Of a DNA stretch of 64,000 nt, positions 1-10,319 are shown piece after piece (positions within the stretch are counted from its first letter, which is position 1; each line of letters begins with the position of its first letter). The position numbers were made by a program, and so were the translations under genes. The notes under the pieces are model-generated. The model searched no databases, had not been told where the DNA came from, and saw only the letters and a program-made list of their open reading frames with translations. Source of the DNA: Punctularia strigosozonata HHB-11173 SS5 (taxonomy: Eukaryota; Basidiomycota; Agaricomycetes; Corticiales; Punctulariaceae); the NCBI RefSeq assembly GCF_000264995.1, contig NW_006767437.1, positions 1,714,836 through 1,778,835 of the forward strand, given 5' to 3'.

Positions 1-520
1 GAGTTCTCTTAGACATAGTAAGTGCTGGGGGAACTCGGTTGGGGTGGGAATTCCGACCCGTCGAGGCGCCGGGTCTTGAAGGGGGGGTGATGTCAGGGCA
101 TGGCTCCCACACTCGCCTCATGTCTCATTGTTCTCCTTTTCTGCTTCCGCTTCTGTCCCATTTCGTTCATTTCCCCTAATACTTCCGTCTCCCTATTCGG
201 TCGCGCTCTCCCGCGCCCTCCTTTTGGCATCTCCCCTATTTCGTTCCGTCGCTCGGCGCTCCTAGGGCCTCCGCACTCGCCCGGCCTTCCTAGGCCGGTC
301 CACCGGTCACGTGTCAGGCGCCCGAGGACCCTCCCCTTCTCTCATTGGACCATCTTTCGTTGCGTTGATGGATTACTCATCTACTATATAGTCGCCTGTC
401 GCACCAGGGAGCAACCCAGACTTGTTCTCTCAGTTGCTTCCCTGCCTTGTGCGACAGGTATGTGTATTTCCCCTCGTATCTTCGTATATATACTCAGTTG
501 CTTCCCTGCCTTGTGCGACA
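1..520 (+). mobile_element. 3' end of a Gypsy-like LTR retrotransposon
   Basis: A G-rich polypurine tract (about 79-89) sits directly before a sequence that starts TGTCAGGG at 91 and ends TTGTGCGACA at 520, so the termini are TGTC...GACA. This is how the 3' LTR of an LTR retrotransposon looks, about 430 bp here. The internal region and 5' LTR lie left of the window, so the target-site duplication cannot be tested. The C/T-rich LTR carries a 29-bp exact direct repeat near its end. Assignment to Gypsy rather than another LTR class rests only on the polypurine tract and terminal bases. Confidence 0.65.
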
Positions 521-521
521 G
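429..521. repeat. 29-bp direct repeat pair at the end of the LTR
   Basis: The sequence beginning CTCAGTTGCTTCCCTGCCTT occurs at 429-457 and again, identical over 29 bp, at 493-521. Both copies contain the GCGACA terminus, so 456 would be an alternative LTR end. It may reflect slippage or a promoter or polyadenylation module inside the LTR. Confidence 0.85.
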
Positions 522-846
522 CGTCTCCACCGCCGTCCCGGGGGATCCGCGCCGCTCCTAGGAGCTCCAGCGCGTACTCTGACAGTCCATACGCTCTAGT
601 AGGCAAACACGTTCAAAGCTCAATGACGTTCGATTAGCCCTCTGTACCCCCTATCCATCTGGAATTCGAACAGAAGACAACACAGCTTGGAACGGCAGAA
701 CGACCGGTGAATCGGAATGCGCAACATCCAGCGCTCATGCCTGTTTTTCAGCTGACAAACAGTTCGTTCCTCGATTATCGTCTTGATTACCATTCGTCTC
801 ATTATGTTCCCTCTTAGATCAGCTTGTTGCTTTCTTCGAAGCCCCA
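522..846. other. spacer between LTR and transposase gene
   Basis: No gene recognised. It would hold the promoter of the transposase-like gene starting at 847 and possibly its left terminal inverted repeat, which I could not identify by eye. Confidence 0.4.
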
Positions 847-3743
847 ATGGATGCGGCCGGCCAAGTCCTTCCGATCGCATACCAGAACCCGGCAATCTCT
901 CTTGTTCCGCCATGGAGCTCTACAGATGTTGCGGCGACAACATTGACTACAGCTATTGCCACAAATGCTACGCCTTCAGGAGTCACCTTGCAACCGACTA
1001 AGATATACTCGGAAATAGGGGTTCTCACCGTTGACAATCCGAGTGCCGTGCCCGCGGCCATGGTATCCCGACCCGGGCAGCTCACTACAGATTCTAGACT
1101 CCAGCCTCGAGTGGCGAAGACAGATTTTCCGGCTGCTACACGTTCTGCAGGACTCGGAGGACTGGCGAGGCCAGCAGCTCATTCAGGCGTGTTCATTCAT
1201 CTCCCGGACGGCGATCAGCCTGACTCTGAGCCATCACGGCTCTACGAGTGGGATGGCTGGCCAGATGGAAATTGGTCATACCTGTTCAGTGCGGAGGAGG
1301 TTGCAGCTACCAGTGGTCTGATGGTCCACTGGGCACACAGGGTCGGTGGCGGCAGTCACCGTGGTCGAAACGACGCGGAGACATGGGTGGAAGGGAAGAA
1401 ATCAGACCGAACATGTCATGGTGTTATAGTCTGTGGAAATGCCGATTGTGTCTATCGTGTCCGTCCTCATGCAAGGCCAAAGCAAATCCCTCGGCAGCTC
1501 GAGGCGCCATGCCCAAAATGCAAATGGGTTCTCAAATGGATCAAGTGCGGCATCAAATCGTATCTTCACACCTTCAAGGACGGCATATACTACATTAACG
1601 GTGGGACACATGGCCATCCGCACCCACATCCGCTGCACGTCCTCCCTCGAGAGGAGACTGAATTCCAGAAACTTGTCATCGAAAATCCCAAAGTCGGTGC
1701 GCTGGGACTTCTCGTTGGTGCTCCAACACGGGATGGGGTTGGTAGATCGGTTGCACAGCTATCCGATGTATGGAGAAACCGAGATCGGGTTCAGCAAGAC
1801 ATGAAGCGAGTTCTTGCCAGCCAGAAGAACAACGGGGATGGGTTCGTCACCGGGTTCGCGCAGTTCCAGGCAGATTATGCGGACTACTTGCTGCATCATA
1901 TCTTCGGTGTGGTGACAGTGCTTTCCCTTCAAGATTCATTCATGCGTCATCTGTTGGTCAAAGAAACCATTCTAGGCGACCCCATTAATGGTCTTGTTAC
2001 CGATGCTGCCCATGGTTATTGGGCAGATAAGAAAGCTCTTCTCATTATCAGCTCAACTTACTCCCCTGACCTAAACTGCTGGGTTCCAACAATTGCATCG
2101 TACTCCAATGGTGCTTCTGCGGAACATTATAAGCAGCACTTTATAGCGCTCTTTGAGTCAATAGCAATGGAGGCGGAGAAAACTGGAGTGGACATCACGG
2201 ATCAACTCTTCCTGAATGCAAGTAATCTATCATTTGAGTTATCTTTAGGTTATATAGCTCACCATTAAATTATTTGCAGGTTGTTGACTACAGCCAAGCG
2301 CAGCGAAATGCTTTTCTGATGGCATACTGTCAATCCTGGGAGGACAGAGATGACAGACGGACCACAAGTCAGCGACATGAAGCCGCAAAGTCTCTCCTGA
2401 GAGGATGCGGCGAGCACTTTCGTGCAGCTGTCACACGGATCAAGCGCATCCATGCTGTTGTCCAACCAGAGCGAGAGGAACACTTTCAAGACCTTGCGCT
2501 TTCGCTCCTTGATGCAGAAACAATTGATGACTTCGAGAAGCGTGTACATGAGATCATCAATTGTTATCCTGCGACAGAACCCTGGCTGGATTGGTGGTCT
2601 CGAGAAGACATTGCGCCGATGCTATTCCGGGCTCACAGAACGATGCCTGATGACTATTGGGAGCGCTTGCCCAGTACGACTAATGCAGAAGAGGCTCAGC
2701 ATAAGAAGATTTACAAAGCATTGGGCAAATCTGGTCACACCCTCCTGGAGGGTCTCAAGAGTTTGTGCGGATTCTTCGAGCATTACAAGATGCTCTACAA
2801 TTGCTCACTTCGTTTGTGTACACATTATATAACATTATACTCTATGCTGAATGTTATGTATTACAGAGGGCGCTCCAATTCGTTATGGCAAGGCCGAGGA
2901 ATAGAAAGTGGTTGGAGCACGACTGGGTAGGACAAAGGCCAGCCGTGCTGCGGGGAAGTCAACAACTCCTAATGATGGACGTCCTCCTGACACCTCAAGA
3001 GTCCTCCTGTCAAAATCCAAGCGCGCAGGCAAGGCAAAGCATGCATATGTGCCAGAGCCATCCCCTCAAGGCTACATATGGAGCCAAAACTCGTGTTGGA
3101 TTGACACTGCATTGACACTGCTGTATGCTGCCGTTACCATTGACTGGGATAGCTTTGAGTCCCGTCTCAGGGATTCAAACCCTAGCTTGCCATTATACCA
3201 GCTCTACAGGAATTTTGAGAGCCGGTATATTATGGCCAGCGCTCTCGATCTCTCGTCACGTCTGACAGAGCAGCGCGATGCATTTCGGAAGATGCTGGTT
3301 AAAAGCTCGTTAGTGGAGGGAACCAGTATATCAGCCTTCCAGTCTGTTTGGGTACGTTGCTTGTTACACGACATAATTGAGTGAATGTAGTCTGATATCT
3401 CACATATTCCAGGGCTGGATCTCGGGCTTGACTTCCGATAAGATAACTCCTGGGTGTACTGCTGAGCACTCATTGTTCCGATCCTATTCTGTCCGCATCA
3501 AGACCTGCCGCCTCAAAGACCGTCCAGTGCATTGTCAGGTCCGCCCATGGCTCGAGAGCCGTTCAACATTCATCCTGAGGTCCGACTCATATCACAAATA
3601 TGACGGCAACGTATTGTCGTGGTTCAAGAGCATGACAGCTATCAATCAGCTTCCGGTGAAGCTCGACGGATGCTATCGGAGCATTGATGGCAAGCCATTG
3701 TGTCAGGGCAAGCTTGAGGAAGTCTTGCTCTGGCCTCTTCTCC

Positions 3744-4410
3744 TGTCACGGGTCAATCATCGCCGACCATTGCCTACTATCACCGACTGTCCTCCGACAT
3801 TTCCTCCGCTCTTCGCCGCTCATTTTCCCGCGGTCCTCCGACGGATCTCCGACGGACTTTTCGTATCTTTGACTCCCCATGTTCCCTTTGTTCGTCCTCG
3901 CTCATTCTCACATCATATTCTTCTTCCTTGTGCTCGGTTTCCTTGGCACTGATTCCCTTTGTGTTCCACATGTACTTTAGATCTTCTTCTCTGTTCCCTT
4001 TGTCCTACTGATGATAGATTCATCTCCGACTTTTCCATTGTTCTGCTTAGTACTTATACCAGCTTGTCTGTACGATATTCCTCAGTTCCAATATCGACTA
4101 GGCTTTCCCCTTTGCTCCTAAGCGGACCTCGAGTGTGTAGCGACCCTTCGGGTCAAGTCCGCCTCTGCCCCGCTTTGCTCCGACGTTGCTCCGACTTTGC
4201 TCCGACATCAGCATACCACTCTTCTCGATATTGTCTCTGAATCGCATCCATCCGACTCTGCGTTGTGGTCTGGGCAGTACGCCCCTGCTCGTTGGACTTA
4301 GGTCCACTTGTCCCAGACCCGTTCAGCTTCGGTATCGTTCATCTCCGCTTTTCCCACGCATCGGACCTCCACATTTCCGATATTTTTGCCCCGCAGTTCC
4401 GTCCCTGACA
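3744..4410 (+). mobile_element. solo LTR inserted in the transposase gene
   Basis: 667 bp beginning TGTCACGGG and ending GTCCCTGACA, with a perfect 5-bp inverted terminus TGTCA/TGACA. It is flanked on both sides by the 5-bp direct repeat TCTCC (3739-3743 and 4411-4415), the target-site duplication expected of LTR retrotransposons. The host frame continues across it: element plus one duplication is 672 bp, exactly 224 codons. No internal coding region remains, hence a solo LTR left by LTR-LTR recombination. Shares only start bases and C/T-rich style with the LTR at 91-520. Confidence 0.88.
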
Positions 4411-6639
4411 TCTCCCCGTCATCCTCATCATCGAAGTATGCGATTCCATTGTTTCATCCAACACAATCGGCAGCTCTTTTGACTTCCCGAAGCTACTCGC
4501 TGTCGGTGGATCTGGAAAATTCACATACGAGATGGTTGGACGGTCCTTATGGTGCGCAACAAAGTCCCATTTTGCTGCGCGCTTGAAGCATGGGCCCCAT
4601 GTATATGACTACGATGGAATGGAAAGCCACGGAAACTACAGGAGAACAACGCGGGGTGCAAAAGACAGCTTATATGGATCCGACGGAACCCTTTCACTTC
4701 CGCAAGGCTTTCGAACAAATTCAGTGGTATATTATCTCCATGGTGGCATAGCAGCACAAGAGGAGATGTTCGCGGCTCGTCTCCGACAGGCTCAGCACTT
4801 GTATCATCTTCATTTTTCGTCCTCGACGATTCAAGTGCTCCCAAATGTTTCGATGTCATCCAACAATTGGGCGAATGTACCACCGGAAGGCCGTATCTGG
4901 ATGCGCAACCCGAAGAGCGATAAGATTCAAGAATATAATCACATTCCAGCCAGATCGGGGTCAGATGCCGCAGGAACGCAACACTCACGATCTGCAACCA
5001 TCAAACCCCCAGCCTCTCCTTCGCATATATCTCAGGGCTCACCAGGCTCAGACAGCTCGGACATACACTGCATCGCATGCCTGAGAGGTGACTGGGAATC
5101 ATCCAGAGAAGCAATTCAATGCACCCTTTGCAAGCTATGGCACCACGTCGAATGCATCCGGGCTCAATTTGAGCTTCCAGATGATTACAGAGATGAGGAT
5201 GTTGCATGGCACTGCCCACGTTGTCGGAGACAACTGCTATGGAACGGAAATATGTACGTCAATATTAATAGTACATCCATTAATTGTGACTGATAATTGG
5301 ACGACATAGCTTAGGACGGTATATTCTGACCAGTAGCTCCAAAAGAGGATTGTTATTCCCTGCGAAGATCATCTCCAGGAAGGACGCAACCGCTGAGCTT
5401 CAATGGTATGTGGGTAACAAATGGACAGCAAGTGAAACACCAAACAAGAAGACAATCAAAACATTCAAGCTCCATGTCCACGAGTGCGCGCGAAGTGTGG
5501 GCCTCGCGAAGGCAGGATCTAAGGTCAGTTCTTCGATCTCAGGACGTCTCAATTATAAGACTCACTGGTGATCTACGCACGAATATAGATCGGTGCCATA
5601 GAATTGCCACTCAGGCTTTCCGCCGACGCTGCAGACAAGGGTTACATCAACACTCACCTCTCATCGGCGATGCAAGATGCATACCCCACAATTAGGGCAA
5701 TTATATTGGGGTCCATATCTCATCCCATAATGGAGTACTTCCAACGACATGCGAGTGGCAACATGTCTGATCCTCGGAGAACGATACAACATTTTGTTGG
5801 ACGGACAAGGCTCCTCATGCCGGTACTGCCAGGGGACTCGTCTCTCACGGATCCACTATGTGCCCACCTAGTTCAGGATCTCAAATCAGTCACATTCATG
5901 ACAGAGGCAACCACTGTGACACGCATCCTATTCCAGCTCGTCATTCTGCGTGAGTATCTTGGGCGGGCCCCGTCGGACGACGACCAGATATTCGACCTTG
6001 TTCTCAAGCCACAACTCGATCAAATTGAATCCGGTGAATTCGATACAACGGCACAGCTGTCCGATAATGCGTACTTACACACAGACGAAGAAATGGGTGC
6101 GTGCCCTCCAACCGGAACCTACCATGCATCATCTCATGCATTGTAACTACAGCACTCCTCACTCCCCCAGAGCAATGGGATGAGATTATCTTGGCCGAGC
6201 TTGAGCTTCGACCAGCGAAGCTGCTTTACGCAGACGACGAAGATACCGTCATGGTAACAAGTGCACCTCCGGTATCACGCATCCAGCGCCGTTTGACGGA
6301 TGCTGAACGCGCTCTTGGTGCATGCGCAAAAGGCTCTGGTACCCTGCTGAAGCTATACATCGAGGGCAGCCGCGTGATGTTCACCACATCCGCTCCACTT
6401 CCACCTGATGCCGAGTTGGTCAAGATCCTGCCTGATGCAGATGGGAAGCCCTACCAATGGAAGCCATCCATATCGAAGGGACTTTGCCGCATACCAGTGG
6501 ACTCGATGAAGTACGCGGGGCCCATGGATAAGTATATATCAGTGCCAAGAGCAAAGATCCCACCGCGTCCGCGCCGGAAGAAGGCGGTGTTAGCGAGCCC
6601 TCAAGTAACAGATGAGAGCCGTCAGATGGACAAGGTGGT

Positions 6640-7330
6640 GCTTCAACAGGCAGATGCCGTTGCACGCAGACAGCCAGACGCCGTTGCACACAGACAGCCG
6701 GACGCCGTTGCACGCAGACAGCCGGACGCCGTTGTGCACGGACAGCCGGACATTGTGCATGGACTGTTGGAGATAGATGGTTGATGAGCATGCAAGCGGA
6801 CGCCGTGTCGGCCGTTGCGTGCGCGGCGCGCGCGCCTTCGCGTGGTATGGACATATTCGGACACGAAAACTTATACTTCCGTCTTCAGATAATCGTCTCA
6901 TTTTCGCGAGCGCACGTCTCACTTGCTCCCATACCCGAGCAGTGAGACGTGAGTCCCTCTTTTGTCTATATACCCTGTACCGAAGGCTAATGTACCGTAG
7001 TTATATCTACACTAGGTACATGAATACGACTTGCTCCCATACCCGAGCAGTGAGACTTATATCTACACTAGCTGCTCGCTCCATTCGCACTCCGTCCCGT
7101 CCCTCGTACACCTTCATTACGGACGGCCAGACATTGCACACGAACAGCCAGACGACAGTGCTCACGGACAGCTGGACGTTGTGCACGGACAGCCGGACAT
7201 CGTGCACGGACAGCAGGATATTGCGCACGGACAGCCGGACGGGACTGCGCACGGACAGCTGGACGACATTGCCCACGGACAGCAGGGTGACGCTGCCCAC
7301 GGACAGTCAGACGTTGCGCACGGACGGCCG
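6640..7330 (+). repeat. 24-bp coding repeats (octapeptide HGQPD type)
   Basis: The tail of the transposase-like protein is built from 24-27 bp units encoding variants of QPDAVARR and HGQPDIVH, about 5 units before the LTR-like insertion (6640-6764) and about 8 after it (7125-7330). The DNA core is CACGGACAGCCGGAC. Units differ slightly, so this is a diverging minisatellite inside coding sequence. Confidence 0.85.
6765..7119 (+). mobile_element. probable solo Copia-like LTR inside the repeat tail
   Basis: The octapeptide repeat frame is interrupted at 6764 and resumes at about 7121. The insert starts TGTTGGAGATAG, typical of Copia LTR starts, and ends near TTCATTA. GGAC lies on both sides (6761-6764 and 7121-7124), a 4-bp match or a 5-bp duplication with one mismatch (TGGAC/CGGAC). 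Removing 360 bp restores an uninterrupted frame. The canonical CA end is missing, so the right boundary is less certain. Inside are a 28-bp exact direct repeat (6921-6948, 7029-7056) and a 15-bp one (7001-7015, 7057-7071). Confidence 0.6.
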
Positions 7331-7747
7331 AACACGAGAGCAGATGGCCGGATAGGTACAGATGCAGGGAGATGGGAGAGCACGGATGCGGGTGGGCAGG
7401 AGAGCGTGAACACGAACTTTGAAGGACAGAAGAGCGCGGAAAGGCAGGAGAATGTGGAAGCGAAAGGGAAAGGGAGCATGGATGCAGGAGGGCAAAGAAA
7501 CACGCATAAGAGGCATCCAGCGAGCCCTGAATCTCGCGTTGACGAGGGGCTGCAATATGCAGAGAGAGAAAGAGGAATACGCGCCAATGCGCACTCAGAG
7601 AACATGGAGCGGAAACGAAAAGTAGCGGGGCAGCAAAACGTGGGCGATGCTTACCGCCGAGACGAGAAGACTGGCCGACTTATCAAAGTCCCAGTAGACC
7701 CAGCGCCGGAAGGGCTGCGGAGGAGCAAGCGATTTAGGACGGTATGA

Positions 7748-8413
7748 TGCGCTGGCCGGCGGCATGACGGCTATGGTCTTGCTCAGTACAAGGCGTAGGC
7801 CGTTGAGCGTGTTGTCTGTAATGTCTCCATCAAAACACCGCTCTTCCTGATTGGCTGTCCAGCAGGATGCGCGAGGTAGCGTCCAGTCTACGGACTTCGA
7901 GATCCGGTCATCAGCAGCGGGGGCCAAGGGCAGAAGCAACATCTGCTCATTCCCTTGGCCTCCTCAGCACGTGCACTCATCCCGGCAGGCGCATGAGCAA
8001 CTTGAGAGGGAGTCGGCGGATTCCAGCGTCGGCCCTCAGCTCATTCGCATGCCTGGCAGAGGCCGTGAAGCAGGAGCGTGCGGGTACGAGTCCTTTATGC
8101 ACGGCGTCTACCGCAGATCAACCGGATACCGTGATTGGGACGCGTCGCGACACGCACGCGTTTAGATATGCGACGCGTTGTTTGGCACGGACTGCACGGG
8201 CATTCTCGCTCACTTGCACGGACATTCGCACAGCCTTGCACAGCTTTGCACGGACGCACGGACAGGCCGCACGGACATTTCTCCTGACCCTCGCGTCGGC
8301 AATTTCCTTACTCGGCTGTTGACGCGCTGGCCGCCAGCCACCCTTGACTGCTTTTCACGTCGATGTCGCGTTGAAAGTCTTTCCTTGGCTGTTATTGTCT
8401 GTACATATGCCAC
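7748..8413. other. spacer with GCACGGAC motif cluster
   Basis: No convincing gene. Between about 8176 and 8282 the octamer GCACGGAC or a near form recurs at least five times, echoing the core of the coding repeat at 6640-7330. It lies just upstream of the DUF7918-like gene. Confidence 0.5.
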
Positions 8414-9228
8414 ATGCCAGATCTAGGACGGTTCTCCGCCTGGGTCGAAGCCGGCGAGCGTAAACTCCCGGAATACCAAGTACAACATCATACATGCAGG
8501 AAAGCTAGCCGCTGTTGGATACACTCCGAGGCGGGCCAGGTATATTAAATTAGAGCCACTGTGCCTCTGGTATGAACTTGAAGCCCCTTCCTCAACCCGT
8601 CAGGACTTCGCGGTTTGCTACGGAGACGCTGAACCGAGCGCGACGTACGGCATCAAGGGCATTCTGCTTATCGACGGCAAGGAGATGGCTCAGGCCGAGT
8701 GCGTTAATATACCGCCGCTTCGGCGCACAGATGCTGGCCCCTCGATACTTCTACAGCGCCGGATCGCAAGCGTCCGGGAGCGGCCTACAGTGAGAAGGTG
8801 TTTACGGTTCTCCAGGATCTCTGCATGCGGAACCGGTGTGTTCATCTCCAGCGTTACACACGTTTATGCACAATACTCACAAAGCCCAGCCTTAGATGAC
8901 AGCACCGACCCGATCGACTCGCCGGGTAAGGATACGGGCAGCATCGTTCTATATCTCTGGAAGGCAACATTCAAGCACGTCCCCGAAGCACCAAAGTATC
9001 CCATGTACCTTGTATCTCGCAGAACGAGCTCGAGAGGAAGTCATACCAACCCGTTCCACGTCGCATCGTGAGTTCTGCCGTTCTGTAAACGCATCAAGTC
9101 CCCCATGTCTTCGTTAGCTTCGGTTCCCCACGAGAACGGCAACCTGGAAAATCGCACGGCATCACGTTAATGGGCGCCGAGCCGCTGGCTACATTCGTAT
9201 TCGTCTACCGGCCGCTGAGTACGTTTCC
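8414..9228 (+). pseudogene. DUF7918-like gene, partial or degenerate
   Basis: An ATG at 8414 opens a segment reading LGRFSAWVEAGERKLPEYQV then CWIHSEAGQ, the N-terminal signature I recall for the agaricomycete DUF7918 family. At about 8540 the frame shifts by one base (or a very short intron is used) and continues to 9067 with GIKGILLIDGKEMAQ and LDDSTDPIDSPGKDTGSIVL. A 50-nt GT-AG intron (9068-9117) joins FGSPRERQPGKSHGITLMG and AEPLATFVFVYRPLS, the conserved xATFxFxYRP stretch. The C-terminal coiled-coil tail usual in the family is not clear downstream. Biochemical role of the family is unknown to me. The family name is from memory of its motifs. Confidence 0.5.
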
Positions 9229-10319
9229 GTCCCTCTGCTGGGCATGGTCCGTCTTCACACCCCGTCACAAAGTTACGCTCTGCGCCATGGGGATCGTTTT
9301 TCCATTGTCATTCTCCGACGCATCCACCGCAAGCACGAAAGAGGTCCGGCATTCGCCTGTCAGTCCCAGGCCGTTACTGACAGCACGCCCAGAATTACGG
9401 TCACACCATACAGTCGCGTATGTATTGTATACGTGTCTGGACCTCCGACTAACCTGTCCTTTCGAGCTCCCATGAATAGAACAAAAGCTGCGACAGCGCC
9501 CTCAAGAAGCAAGAAGAGCAGGCCGCGGCCTAAACTCAGCACTAGACTCAGGGCAAGGAAGTCGCCGCAGAAACTGGCTTCGTGAGTCTCTTAGATTATA
9601 GTTATAACTTATGCATCTGCATGCTGCCAAACGAACGCGGTCGACGACATGCCCACTGTGGTGCTTGAAGACGAGTGTTTGGCTTGCCTCAAACCCGTTT
9701 GGCCAATGTGCATCAAGATTCAACGTGTGCAACCATCAGCGAAAGCATGCCTTGAAGATCACCAGAACACCAGTTCATCGCCTAAAGGTTGCATGCAAAC
9801 GCAATATATCAGAGTTCAAGAGAACAACGTGGATTGTGACATGAACCGTGACGAATTCGGATGCTAAGACTGTTGTGGGTATCCACCCTTTCATAACAAG
9901 GCGATCCCTGCCAGTGGAAGAAGAGAGAACCCCACACGGTGCTTGAAGATCAATACCGAGATTGCCTCAAACCGGCCATCAACAGCTTGCAGACTGCAAG
10001 TTCATCGCTCTCAGATCACATGCAAACTCAAGATACAGAACGCAAATGTGATATGAAAGCATGATGATTCCGATGCTAATGTCATGGGTATCTGCCCTAA
10101 CCGAATTTCCAGCCTAAAGTATAGATAGACAGATGGTCGTCGCCATTGAATGAAGAGAGAAAGGAGGAGAAATCAATAAAAGAATGAGATCATCGGAGTC
10201 TAGAATACCGAGAAGTCCATGTAAAAGGATGCGCATCGCGTCGCGTAACTTGAGGGAGATTTGAGGAGAATGCAGGAAGAGTGCATGTATGTTACACTTG
10301 CGTGTTTTGTCGTCGTCGT
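9229..10319. other. spacer with a diverged tandem duplication
   Basis: Any C-terminal exon of the DUF7918-like gene would lie in 9229-9590 but is unclear. Beyond that, 9655-9890 and 9935-10105 resemble each other (see the repeat entry). No other gene recognised; the last bases hold the 3' untranslated region of CAF120 on the minus strand. Confidence 0.4.
9655..10105. repeat. diverged direct duplication of about 200 bp
   Basis: Two blocks share an ordered set of words: GTGCTTGAAGA, TTGCCTCAAACC, GTTCATCGC, CATGCAAAC, GACATGAA/GATATGAA, GATGCTAA, and TGGGTATC. First copy about 9659-9892, second about 9939-10100. The order is conserved while spacers have diverged, so it looks like an old tandem duplication rather than chance. 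Confidence 0.6.

Larger units (their letters stand above)
847..7747 (+). pseudogene. MULE-like transposase fused to USP-like peptidase and PHD finger, decayed
   Basis: Exons: 847-2217, 2280-2811, 2867-3351, 3413-3743 plus 4416-5253, 5310-5523, 5589-6096, 6171-6764 plus 7125-7747, together 1,832 codons. Order of domains: a GCM/WRKY-type zinc finger (residues about 185-265; Cys pairs and a terminal HGHPHPHP), a MULE-like transposase core (VTDAAHGYW near 384, VVDYSQAQR near 458), a papain-fold USP-like peptidase (Cys box NSCWIDTALTLL near 715; His box SHFAARLKH near 955), a PHD finger (about 1120-1175, CIAC...CTLC...H..C...CPRC) and a repeat-rich basic tail. Intron 1 appears to be GC-AG. Breaks: in-frame TAG at 2902-2904 and two LTR insertions. 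The zinc finger and MULE core suggest a mobile-element gene; the deubiquitinase-like and PHD parts are from motif reading only. Function of the fusion is unknown. Confidence 0.7.

Noticed and set aside
429-457. LTR end at 456 instead of 520
   Set aside because: Both end in GCGACA; 520 keeps the full repeat pair inside the LTR. Cannot be settled without the 5' LTR.
100-561. Open frame of 153 codons on the plus strand
   Set aside because: Lies wholly within the C/T-rich LTR and has no motif; composition alone explains it.
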